64,000 bases of DNA. Origin: Clarkia xantiana subsp. parviflora (lineage: Eukaryota; Streptophyta; Magnoliopsida; Myrtales; Onagraceae). Position 1 is the stretch's first letter. Every line of letters starts with the position of its first letter. The stretch is taken from the NCBI GenBank assembly GCA_036873135.1, contig JAPTYO010000002.1, positions 23,896,452 to 23,960,451 of the forward strand, given 5' to 3'. Made by a program: the position numbers and the translations under genes. Under the pieces are notes generated by a model. That model had not been told where the DNA came from. It searched no databases and saw only the letters and a program-made list of their open reading frames with translations. Shown piece after piece: positions 10,454 through 21,210 of this stretch.

Positions 10454-11206
10454 ATGGTTCGACCAAGTCGCTTGAAGATCACTCGGGCTCAACTTTGGCT
10501 CGCACTAGAACATGAATCTTTAGATAAACAGGCTAGGGTCGATTTGATAGTGCAAAAGTGTATTGTTATGTGGTATGTGTGGTTAGAACGTAATAATGTG
10601 ATTTTTCATAATAGGGTCCCGTCTGTTGAGTCTGTAATTTCTCGCTTTCATCTAGTTTTTGCTGATAATTTGGTCGCTGTTAATTATGCTCCAGTACCTG
10701 AACGACCCCCGCTCCCAGGAACCTCCCTTTTCGGAGGGTCTGTAGGAGGATCTCCGGAACCACACCGCCCTTTTGGTTGTATTTTGTCCGACGGAGTCGT
10801 GCACGGCAAATCTGGTCTTTTATTCGGGGCAGCAGTGTTATGGTCGGAAGGCGGACTCTTAAGGGGAGTGGCGGTGCACTGTTTGAGTGGATCTGATCCA
10901 CTGTTGGCAGAGGCTCTAGCTTTTAGGGTAGGATTGCTTTTACAGCAAAGGTTTCCGGATGTTGGCCACCTACGGACGGACTCAGAAGTTTTGTTGTCAC
11001 ATATTAATGCACCAGATTCCTGCCCTACCTTGCTTTTTTCGGTCTTTTCAGATATTGTTCATCTTATTACTTCTGGGTCTGTTTTGGTTAGCTTTAAGCC
11101 TAGAACCTTTGTCTCGGTTGCTCATCAGCTAGGACATAAGGCAGCATGGGAAGGATTGACGGACCTTTGGGTTGGCTCGGACATTCCTTCTCTTTTGTTT
11201 TCCTAG
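10454..11206 (+). pseudogene. L1 ORF2 C-terminal region with RNase H
   Basis: A 250-codon frame. The first about 70 residues are the linker (WYVWLERNNVIFHNR). The RNase H segment follows, with LFGAAVLWSEGG, ADPLLAEALAFRVGLL with the catalytic Glu, HLRTDSEVLLSHI with an Asp, and FKPRTFVSVAHQLGHKAAW with the late His/Ala region. Plant L1 elements often carry such a C-terminal RNase H. The first catalytic Asp is replaced in the CILSDG-like strand context or diverged. The stop at 11204-11206 looks like the natural end. Confidence 0.8.
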
Positions 11207-11706
11207 AGACCTCTTTGTTTGTATGTGTGTTTTAATATATATGAAGTCTACTGTTTAACAAAAAAAAATATATATATATATATATATGTGGAATCATAAG
11301 CTAGTCAAGTAGACCTATATCCCATGAAAATTATTGTTCGTGCTATTTTGGATTGATAATCTTGACTATTTGATAATGATTTTGGTCATATATATATATA
11401 GCAACTTGTTGTTAGAGTGTGAAATGGTTTCTGATAGTAAGTAGTTGAATTTTATGGTGAAAATAAGTTGTGAGTTGAGTGGCTTGTCATTTGCTGTATT
11501 ATTATTGGCTAATTAAGTTAGGTCTTCCCTCTGAATTGCCGATTCCCTTTCATCAATTATTGGTCAAACTAAAACATGCATTATTCTTAAATAAATAATG
11601 TCTAATTGATATAGTCAAACGATATTTGTTTGGTTAGATGTTACTTTCAATGACACCGACGGAATAGTTAAATTAATTAGCCTAATTTCCTATTATTTTT
11701 ATTTTT

Positions 11707-11972
11707 ATTATTTTTTTTTTTAGGTGAACAGCGGGCGTAAAGCCATTTATTTAACTAATGCTACGAGGCACTGAACAAAATCGGGGTATGGTGACCCCAA
11801 TTACATCTCCCAAAAAACACGAAGATAGATCATAAGGAACAGAAACATAAGAGTGTAAGCCCGGTGGCAAACTGAAAGCCATATTTGCTAACTTGTCCGC
11901 GCAACGATTGCCTTCGCGATATGTGTGCACTACAAGAACCTGCCAGGATCGTTCTATAAATTGCCTTAGCCA
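11707..11972 (-). mobile_element. 5'-truncated L1-type insertion, 266 bp, with perfect 16-bp TSD
   Basis: Flanked by identical TATTATTTTTATTTTT at 11691-11706 and 11973-11988. On the minus strand it encodes an RNase H C-terminus with HTYREGNRCADKLANMAF, then LGDVIGVTIPR, a stop codon at about 11748, a short 3' UTR and poly(A) (the T run at 11711-11721). REGNRCADKLAN is the last RNase H motif of plant non-LTR elements. Its coding tail differs from the two larger L1 copies here, so it belongs to another L1 subfamily. Confidence 0.88.
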
Positions 11973-11988
11973 TATTATTTTTATTTTT

Positions 11989-12878
11989 CTTTTTCATATG
12001 ATATAATCTCTCCTTGTTTGACTAAAAATTACTGTTTCTTTTAAGTACAAAATAAGAGAATTTATAATTAAATATAATATTGTGAAATAAGAAAAAAAAA
12101 TAGAGGTATCTATCTAACCATATATATATAGACGTCCCAAACCCTAAATCAAAGAACATGCCCTGTCGAATAAGAAGATCGGTTCTCATCAACATGTCTA
12201 GAATGCAACCCTGGCTCTGAAATAGAGTAAAACTAAATCAACTGAAGTCAAATGAAAATCAAGGATAAATTATCAAAACATTATATTGAACTTTGAGAAA
12301 TGTACTTTTCTTTTGACTATAGCTAAATTAAACTTTCAGTTTGCTCAATTAGAAAAAACACATATTATATTAATTTTTTTTACTAAAACATGACATAGCT
12401 AGATCACATATGACAACCACATGATGTACTTAATTATACGTTACTCATGATGAACAAATAATTTAAACTTCTGTCAATATACTTTAAATAGATATTACAT
12501 GATCAATTTTATCACATTTTAATAGAAAATTAACGTAGTTTGCCAGAAGTTCATTTTTTAAAGAAAAAATAATCGCGATATTTTTTCAAAACACTATAAG
12601 TTCAATTGAAAAAATAATAATAATTGAGTGAATAAAATATATATCCGATTTAAATTAAATCGTTTCTTAGAAACTACCAACTGTCCAATCAATGGAATAC
12701 AATTTACCTAGGAATTAGTAACAGCTTTATGGGAAACAAGTTGAACATACATGATGGAATTGTCTTACAGATCCTAGACAAATAGTGAGTGTATCTTAAC
12801 AACAAGGTAAGGAGAAATGGGGCCATAAAAACCCCGGGAATGCTTCCTTTTTCGAGATAAAATAAATCATAGATAACC

Positions 12879-12921
<43 letters not shown>

Positions 12922-13108
12922 TTAAAAAGTATGGACTGTATTATATTTTTTTTTCAAAAGAATAAAACTAAAAGGATCTTACAAAAGCTGACAAAAGAGG
13001 GGGCATCTTTGGGTAAATGGGTGTTCGGAAGGAGAGTACTGATTTTGATCCAAACACTTTCTTGCGTTTGGTATTTGTATTAAATTTTTAATATGTATCA
13101 AATACGTA
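11989..13108. other. AT-rich intergenic DNA with a (TA)n run
   Basis: No gene seen. A (TA)n microsatellite is at about 12872-12920. The rest is anonymous AT-rich sequence. Confidence 0.5.
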
Positions 13109-13639
13109 GGGTTAAGAAGCTATGAACTGTCTAGTGCTTGTCCAATGTTGAAATTTAGTGTCTGAAGTTTAAAATGTTAAAATGGAGAGTCATGTTTCAT
13201 TTTTGTTGAAATTTGGTATCTCGGTGTGAGTACTTTAGAGAAACCAATCCAGACGAAACCGACAGTCAAATTCGAGCTCCCATGCACGCGCTCCCTTCTT
13301 GTCACCTTGCCGGAACCGTCACCTAAGAAGCTGGCCACATCCGTGCAAGTAAATCTCACTCCATTGTCGCTGGAAATTGCTCCGCGCCACTTTGCTGAAA
13401 ACTTTTTATTTTGGATGTTCAAGTTTTTGGGGAAATTTGACGATTTTGTGAAAATAAAGAGTTATGAATTTTGAGTGGGTTAGTGACTAGATGAAAATGA
13501 TTAAAGGGGTGGAAAAAACGCGCGAAGATACCGAATTTCAACAAAATTGAAATATGAGACTGTCCATTTTAACATTTCAAACTTCATACACCAAATTTCA
13601 ACATTGGGCAAACCTTGACAATTCATAGGTTCTTAACCC
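13109..13639. mobile_element. MULE-like non-autonomous element, copy 1 (531 bp, about 110-bp TIRs)
   Basis: The left end GGGTTAAGAAGCTATGAACT is mirrored by the right end (reverse complement GGGTTAAGAACCTATGAATT), and similarity between the arms continues for roughly 110 bp. Long TIRs point to a Mutator-like element; no transposase is present. A clear 9-bp target duplication was not found. The interior holds a minus-strand open segment with GAISSDNG and KVTRRER that is shared with copy 2. Confidence 0.75.
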
Positions 13640-13938
13640 TCAACAATATGTTCAATTAATGTGATGATTCTAACATGTGTGGTTACTAGAGAGACAGTAA
13701 GAAAAATACAACACCCGATAATGAGAAGACAGGCGTACGTGTAAAGGTAACGATCTAGATACTATCTTAATATTTAAAATTAGGAGGATCAATTAGGGAG
13801 GGTATATGGCAGGAAGCAACACCAAATCACCTTAAGAAATATTTTATTTTTTGTGATAAAATTTAAATGTGAAAAGACACAACTTTTGAGGTGATTTAGG
13901 GTCATTAAAACTTTTATAAATGTAGTAGATTAGATTTA

Positions 13939-14108
13939 GGGACCGGTTAAAATGCAGTCGAATTTATTTCAACTCGATTTCTCAGCCGTTAGATCATAAG
14001 AGAGAATCAATTAGAATTCAGAAGAGATAAACAAAAATGTTTCTTACACATATATAATTTAATAGCTGAGAAATCAAGTTGAAATAAATTCGAGTTTATT
14101 TTAAACTC
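13939..14108. mobile_element. Short MITE, copy 1 of a two-copy family
   Basis: Starts GGGACCGGTTAAAATGCAGT and contains ATTTATTTCAACTCGATTTC near the left end and its reverse complement near the right end. The same layout and wording occur at 35002-35183. No coding capacity. Right edge approximate. Confidence 0.6.
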
Positions 14109-14647
14109 GAATTTATGTACCTTAATTATAACATATAAGTAGAAGGCAGTATTGCAACACAAATGTATAAATAAATACCGTGGCAGCCAAATAACTAGCT
14201 AGCTTTTGTGGTCTGTTGTTGCAAAGCCGTTCAAGAATTGTCTTTTGAATATAATTTATTTTTTTATAATCATCACTTTAAATTTTATGGCTGAACATGA
14301 ACTAATGCAAGCGAGTTTATTTTAGGAGCTAATTAACCCTAGTAGAGCACCGCGTGTGTAAGAAGAAAAAAGAACTTTTGTGAGTGGACGGCCTTTTGAA
14401 TGAGAGACTTGCAGAAAGCTAGGTAGCTAGCTGTTGTTTGCTTTGCTGTATACACTTTTCTTCTTTTCTAGGTATAGCAAATAGCAATAGCAGCAGCAGC
14501 AGGCAGCTCATTGTGTTTTGAATGTGTCGTCTGTCAGCGCTTCCCACGCGACTTCTTTCCCCAACAATCCGGATCTATACATACACCCCCCATATATAAT
14601 ATAATACACATGGAATCTTATCTTATGTGTATATAATAATAATATTA
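14109..14647. other. Intergenic, nothing recognised
   Basis: AT-rich with a short AGC-repeat patch (about 14480-14505). No gene or RNA gene visible. Confidence 0.5.
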
Positions 14648-15177
14648 GAGTTAAACAACTTATAAACGATTCAAGATTTACCCAATATTGAAATTTGATA
14701 TTTAAAGTATGAAATGTTGAAATTGAGAGATATGTTTCATTTTTATTAAAATTTAGTATCTCAATTTGATTACTTTAGAGAAGTCAATCATGACGAAACT
14801 GACTGTCAAATTCGAGATCCCATGAGCGCTCCCTTCTCGTCACCTTGCTGAGAACGTTACTTAAGAAGCTGACCACATCCACGCAGGTAAAACCTGCACC
14901 GTTATCGCTAGAAATCGCTCCACACCACTCTGCTGGAAACCTTTTTTTTTATGTTCAAGTTTTGGTGGAAATTTGACAATTTTGTAAAAAGTAAAGAGTG
15001 ATGGATTATAAGTGAGGGAGTGTGTTGATGGAAATAATAGTAAGGAGAGGAAAATACACATAGAGACACCAAATTTCAACAAAAATGAAACATATGACTT
15101 TCTATTTTAACATTTTAAACTTCAGATACAAAATTTTAACATTGAGTAAACAGTGGACTATTTATAGGCTCTTATCC
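14648..15177. mobile_element. MULE-like non-autonomous element, copy 2
   Basis: Same order of sequence as 13109-13639 and same orientation, more diverged at the tips. The TIR core AATATTGAAATTTGATATTT is mirrored near 15130. The interior block keeps the minus-strand GAISSDNG and KVTRRER wording. Confidence 0.7.
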
Positions 15178-15610
15178 TGATGATAAGAGTAATAATATGC
15201 ATAGAAAGCTAGACTATAGGTTATGTACGTATATTGTCAAACCTTGTCCGTCCATCTCTTCTTACCGGTCCTCCCTCCAAAACCGCTACATTATTATTAG
15301 GTAGCACATATTATTAATTAATTAATGATAATAATACATCATCTAGTACTAGTAGTCAGTCATGTGCTAAGCCACAGTTACACATCTTAATCATGTCGTC
15401 TTCCACATATCGGACAAATACAAAAGCTTGACAATCCCCGCTCTCTTCCCAAGACGAGTGTTTGACATCACGTTGAACAAGTTTACTTATATTCTCAATA
15501 TCTATCAATATATATACTTGTTACTTATGAGATAGTCCATCCACACATGGTCGTACAATAATATGACTAGTTAGAAGGCATGTATATTTGGGAATACACA
15601 ATATAGGTAA
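15178..15610. other. Intergenic, nothing recognised
   Basis: No gene or repeat structure recognised between the MULE-like copy and the copia LTR. Confidence 0.5.
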
Positions 15611-15772
15611 TGATGTTTTGAATTGTATTGAATAGACTTATTTGTATTATAATAGGGATTGTGAATATACATATAAGTTACAAGTAAGGGAATAGGAAAT
15701 AATATATTAGAAGATACAAAGTAATTTGAGAAGATATACAGTGAATAAATAAAACATTATTCCTAACCTACA
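15611..15772 (-). repeat. 3' LTR of copia A
   Basis: Starts TGATGTTTTGAATTGTATTG and ends CCTACA, about 90% like the block at 27671-27832. A purine-rich stretch (GCGGGGCG..AGAG on the minus strand) just inside it is the likely polypurine tract. The preceding TAA is also shared by both copies, so the edge could be 3 bp further out. Confidence 0.8.
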
Positions 15773-16632
15773 TCTCTAATACGCCCCGCAAGATGGACGT
15801 ACCATCAAAAAGTTCAATATTGTCACAAATTTTTTTGAATCTCCCACGAGAGAGTGGCTTTGTAAGAGCATCGACAAGTTGATCATGTGTTGAGATATGA
15901 AGAACTTGGAGAGAGCCTTGTTGGACTTGTGCTCGAACAAAGTGATAAGCGACGGCAATGTGCTTCATGCGGGAGTGAAAAACAAGATTCACACTTAACT
16001 TGGTGGCCCCCTCATTGTCACAGTATAGAACTGGAGATGAATCTAAGACAATACCAAGTTCATGGAGAAGAGAGCGAACCCAAACGGACTCGGCGGCGAA
16101 CCCAAACGGACTCGGCGGCGGCATCCACAAGTGCATGATATTCAGCTTCTGTAGAGGACCGAGCAACACAACGTTGACGGTGAGAGCTCCAAGATATCAC
16201 GTTGTGCCCAAGATAGACTAGATACACTGTTGTGGAGGTATGGTCATCAGGATTAGTTGCCCAATCAGCATCAGAAAATACCTGAAGATGCAGTGGAGAC
16301 CGGGTACGAAAAAAGAGGTTATAGTGAATGGTGCCTTTTAGATAGCGCAACGATCGTTTCACGGCCACCCAATGAAATTCTGTAGGTTTATTCATAAATT
16401 GAGATAGCTTGTTGATGGTAAAGCTAATGTTGGGCCTAGTAAATGACAAGTATTGCAAGGCTTCAATGATGCTTCGATAGGTGGTGGCATTAGTCAATGC
16501 GGAGCCATCGTCAAGCTTGAGTGGCGGCTTGACAGCGATTGGTGTGGCAACATCTTTTGCACCATCCATATTGACTCGTTCTAGGAGCTCCCGGATATAC
16601 TTGGTTTGTGAAAGAAATAAGCCATTCTTCAT
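15768..16632 (-). pseudogene. Copia A RNase H region
   Basis: Continues from the RT frame after one stop codon. It carries VFSDADWATNPDDHTSTT with the first catalytic Asp, VARSSTEAEYHAL with the Glu, VLYCDNEGATKL with an Asp, and the HFVRAQVQQGSL / LTKPLSRGRF end typical of Ty1/copia RNase H. A 22-bp tandem duplication at 16074-16117 throws the frame, so the domain is split between two frames. Confidence 0.85.
16074..16117. repeat. 22-bp tandem duplication inside copia A RNase H
   Basis: The unit GCGAACCCAAACGGACTCGG followed by CG occurs twice back to back. Twenty-two bases is not a multiple of three, so it is a frameshifting slippage or repair event. Confidence 0.9.
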
Positions 16633-17879
16633 TTAGAGAACTTCAACTCCAAGGAAATAGTGAAGCGGACCAAGGTCTTTAAGGGAGAAAAGAGCCGACA
16701 AATCTGCAATAAACCTAGTAATGAACGCATTAGAGATCCCCGTAACAATAATATCATCGACATAGACTAAAAGGAGTGCCCGAACATCTCCTTTGTTGTA
16801 TGTGAAGAGTGAGGTGTCTGATTTGGAGCAGTTGAAACCATACGCGGTTAAAAAGGACCCGAGTTCAATGAACCAAGCGCGAGAGGCTTGTTTGATGCCA
16901 TAAATGGCCTTGCAGAGACGACACATGACTTTTGGAGAGGTCGTGTTAACAAACCCGGTCGGTTGCGCCATAAAAACCTCCTCACTTAGTGTCCCTTGCA
17001 GAAAAGCATTGTTGATGTCGAGTTGTCGGAGAGACCACCCAAAGGATACAGCAAGGGAAAGAACGAGGCGAACCGTGGTCGGCTTGACAACATGGCTGAA
17101 TGTCTCCTTATAGTCAATGCCCGGACGTTTATGGAAGCCTTTGGCGACAAGGCGCACTTTATAGCGTTGTATGGTGCCATCTGGATTTCGCTTGATCCGG
17201 AACACCCACTTGCTCCCAACAATATTCATATGTGGCTGTGGAGGAACAAGTTCCCATGTACCGTTCCTGATGAGAGCATCGTATTCTTCCATCATCGCGG
17301 TCTTCCACTTGGGAATCTTGAGCGCTTGAGATGCCGACGATGGTTCAATATAGTCGGGGAGCGGGTGTTTAGTAGCCGCAAACATATGCTTCAGTTTAAA
17401 AATACTATTCTGAGACCGAGTTACCATAGAGTGAGTCCGCGAAGCATTACCTGAGGTGCCGCTTGGCTGTGGAGATGCACGGGGAGGTAACAAGTTGTTT
17501 GAGCTAGCTTCTGTTGAGAAATCATGAACCTCGGCTGTTGAACCAGTGGAGACCGGGTTGCAGTCGGCTGACTGAGCTGCAGTAATTGTCAATGGCTGAG
17601 GGTCTACTGCTAGGGCTGGTGTGTTCACGAAGGGTACGTGTCCATAAGGCTGGTCCATTTCGGGACTCCAAGATGTGAGGATCTGAGGTACTGAGATAGT
17701 ATTTTCCTCAGTTTGTGCTGAGCTGAAAGGGAACACATCCTCCTCAAAAACTACATTTCGTGATATGAATATTTTATTCGTCGATGTATCGAGACAACGG
17801 TATGCACTTTGTTGAAGAGAGTAGCCGAGGAACACACACAGACGAGACTTGGGTTCCATTTTGTGGCTGCTACAGGGCT
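16633..17879 (-). pseudogene. Copia A integrase end and reverse transcriptase
   Basis: The 5' end holds the integrase C-terminal sequence ([11 protein letters not shown]). RT follows with [60 protein letters not shown] with the first catalytic Asp, [12 protein letters not shown] and the catalytic [13 protein letters not shown]. It is bounded by an in-frame TAG near 17880 upstream and a stop at 16633-16635. The catalytic residues are present, but the polyprotein is broken and lacks gag. Confidence 0.88.
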
Positions 17880-18060
17880 AGAGCCATGGATAACACAAAC
17901 CACCGAATACCCGAAGCTTATTATAGTTGGGTCGTTCATTGAATAGCTGTTCATACGGTGATTGGTGATCAAGTATGGGAGTTTGCAACCGATTGATTAG
18001 GTAAACCGTCATTTGGAAGGCATGAGACCATAAAGATAGAGGCGCATGAGCGCGATGGAG

Positions 18061-18065
18061 AAGTG
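18061..18065. other. Left target-site duplication of copia B (AAGTG)
   Basis: AAGTG directly before LTR 18066. The identical AAGTG at 26599-26603 directly follows the other LTR. Confidence 0.95.
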
Positions 18066-18661
18066 TGTTAGATTACGGGGAGTAATCACTACGGAAACAT
18101 AAACATGGTATGTGCTAGTAATATCAATTACGCAGCGGAAAGTTTACACATACCTCAAGAGTAATAGTCCAAGATCCTTGTTCGAGGGAGTTCGCGATCC
18201 TCCGGACGGGACCCGTAGAGATTCTTTGTTAGAGAAGTCCTACGTGGTGCAGCTCCACAGCAAAGCCTCTGATCGATTCTTGGCACGGGGACAGATCTCT
18301 AGAGAGTTTGCTCGAAGGCAATTTGGCACACCCTTGGTGACTTGTATGGTTCGGCCGAACCCTAGGTGTGGGAGGAGGGTTTTTCTCTTTAAAACTCTCT
18401 TGTGAGGGAATTATGATTAACCCTAAAATTTCTCTAACACCTCTTATTTATAGGAGGAGTAAAGTGGACAAAAGTCCACTTTACCCCACCTAAATATTTT
18501 TGTCGGCCTATGTAATTGGGGAGGCCCAATTTTGGGCCTCCCATATCATTTGGGATTTGGGTCTAGCCCAATTACCCTAATGTGACATTTACCCAAGTTC
18601 ATTAGGTAAACTATACATATTATGGGCTACCAATTATGGCACCCATCACCATATGCTTACA
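18066..18661 (-). repeat. 3' LTR of copia B
   Basis: 596 bp, starting TGTTAGATTACGGGGAGTAA and ending CTTACA, closely matching 26000-26598. Inside it (18662-18680) the minus strand reads GGCGAGTGGGAGC, the likely polypurine tract. Confidence 0.93.
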
Positions 18662-20008
18662 GCTCCCACTCGCCGGAATGGGAGGGTGCCTATTAATGTA
18701 TTGTTGTCCAAATCTGCATCAACATTTCCCCCTTTGATTTGCTCCATGCTTCCGAATAGTTCATACGAGGTTTACCGTGCGACCGGCGAATACTACGGGC
18801 ATTGTGCTACTCATCTGTTAGGGGTATTGTAGCGCCCGCGGAACGTTGATTCCATTTTCTCTAATCAACCTGTTATAACAACATTTATATATTGTACCGA
18901 GCTGTATCCTAGGTCAACTGATAATTCTCCATTTGCCTAGTTTCCACTTAGGAACACTTCTCCAAGGCATCCGTACAAGTATTCACAACCTTCAACTAAT
19001 ATCCGGCTGGTGGCCACCTAGTGAATACAAGAGTCGGTGATTTACAGGTGAACTTGACTATCCTCATCGCTCATACCCTTAGTCAAACCCAACCGGTTTC
19101 CAGGACGTGATCACTAGGCCTTTTTGTCCAGCACTACGCTCGTACGCCGGGAAGCGAGCATTGAGCCTGACCTTAGATATGAGTTTTGAGTCCATGAGGA
19201 TACTTTGGGTGCCTCTTCATAAGGCTCCTAGAATCAATCACACGCTCGAGGTGAATAAATTTGCGCCCGCCAGAATCACGAGGATTCCTTCCTAGCACAA
19301 CCGAGCTATAACCCCGTGGTCGGACGTGGCACGCGTAGTATGAAGCACGCGTTGATAGCATACCTGAACCTTTTTGGGGTTGACAGGAAATGGATATGTC
19401 AATCATGCTATCACAGATTCTCATCTGGCCCAGAATGTGGTTAAATGACGAACAAAGTTCATCACGACGATATGTGAAACGAAGATCACGTCGAGTTACT
19501 CCGAAACTAGATAATCATCTCGCTTAATCAGGTTTATCCCCCTGACTCTTAGCCAGTCTTGTTTAGTGGAGGCCTCCCTCCACCACAAGACGACCGTACA
19601 TGTGTGACTAGGTAAGGCCCACATTCGACATATTTTGGCAAAGGATTGCATCCTCCTACGACTTAGTTTATAGACCGTAAATCTTATGTAATCAAAACAT
19701 TATGACGTCGATTGATCATAAACTCGGTTGCAATTCTTTCGCTTACAAAATGTAACTTTCTAATATCAAAATGCTATCACAGATACATGCCATTTCTAAA
19801 CCCTATGCAATCCAAGCAGTTTTACATGCTTTTCGAATATCTCCCTGCGTAGTGGTTTATTTAATGGGTCCGCAACCATATTATCAGTGGACAAGTATTC
19901 CATAGTGATTATATCGTCTTCTACTATCGATTTAGCATAAAAATATTTCACATCAATGTGTTTGGTCCTACTATTGTACTTCGGATTCTTAACTACCGCA
20001 ATGGCTGC

Positions 20009-21210
20009 CTAACTGTCAGAGAACACCTTCACAGGTTTACTCTCGACGTCGCCATTAAGCAGCGCAGTAAGAAGCCTTTTCAGCTTGACTGCTTCCTGTG
20101 CATTCTTAGAGAGAGCTACGAATTCTGATTCCATCGTTGACAGCGCGACACAGGTTTGCTTCTTGCTCGTCCATAAAATGGCGGCTTTAGCAAGGAGGAA
20201 CACTCCCCCTGTGGTGGACTTACGATCATCCGGATCGCCACCATGGTCGACGTCACTGTAACCGGTCAATTCTAACTTCCCGCCCTCATAGCACAGAGCA
20301 TAGTCGGCAGTACCTTTCAGATAACGAATTATTTATTTTACAGCCTTTAAATGCTGATAGCCAGGATCTGATAGGAAACGAGCTACTAGTCCCACGGCGT
20401 AACAAATATCCGGACTGGTGCATTGCATGGCGTACTTCAAACTACCAACCATGCTTAAATATTCTGCACCCTTCATCTGTTCGCGCTCCGCCAGGTTCTT
20501 GGGGCCGTCACTTTTTTACAGTGCCCACCCAAATACCACAGGTGTATCCACGGGTTTGGCATCCTGTAATTTGAACATTTTCAACAGCTTGTTGATATAG
20601 GCTTCATGAGACAGACACAATTTCCGGGTAGCCCGATCTCTAGCAATTTTAATGCCTAAGATATACGTGGCCTCTCCCATGTCTTTCATCTCAAATACAG
20701 ATGCTAACCAGGACTTTGACTTGCTCATGAAACTCATGTCGTTTGCAGCAATGATTATGTCGTCCACGTATAAGGTTAAGATGACATATTTGGACCCGGA
20801 GGTCTTATATTACACGCACGGATCCTCGTGAAGATTCACGAATCTGTTCCCTATGATTTCCTCGTGGAATCTGCGGTACCATTGCTGAGACGACTGTTTA
20901 AGACCGTAGATAGACCTTTGGAGTTTACAAACTTTATGTTCGTTACCAGGAGTAATGAAACCCTCCGGTTGCTCCATGTAGATCTCTTCCTCCAGGTTCT
21001 CGTGGAGGAATGTGGTCCTAACATCTATTTGGTTCAATTCGGAATCGAGACTCGCGACCAGGACCATTAATGGCCCTAACCGTGGTTTTACGCACAGTCT
21101 GTGAGTTTCTCTTATCAAAGTTCACTCCGTGAATTGGGTAAGTCCTTTCGAAATAAGTCGAGTTGTTCGACATTTTTCCATCAGTGGCGAGCCTTCTTTT
21201 AGGGCTCACC
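20009..21210 (-). pseudogene. Copia B RT and RNase H remnants
   Basis: Three short frames in polyprotein order: about 20810-21210 with LNQIDVRTTFLHENLEEEIYM and SIYGLKQSSQQW (RT middle); 20516-20780 beginning at the MDDIIIAAND half of the YVDD box, then LSHEAYINKLL; and 20009-20269 with GYSDVDHGGDPDDRKSTTG and ALSTMESEFVAL of copia RNase H. Stops and indels separate them. In RNase H the usual SDADW-type Asp pair reads SDVDH. Confidence 0.85.

Larger units (their letters stand above)
8773..11286 (+). mobile_element. 5'-truncated L1 LINE
   Basis: The copy begins inside the RT palm (LDMSKAYDRLEW) and runs through RT, a zf-RVT zinc-binding-like region and a C-terminal RNase H to a 3' UTR with an A-rich tail at about 11260, followed by (TA)n. 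ORF1, endonuclease and the first RT motifs are absent, typical of incomplete reverse transcription. TGGAATC occurs at both edges (8775 and 11289) and may be the remains of a target duplication, but this is weak. Confidence 0.85.

Noticed and set aside
13098..13650. 9-bp target duplication for MULE-like copy 1
   Set aside because: TCAAATACG and TCAACAATA match too poorly and not at the exact edges.
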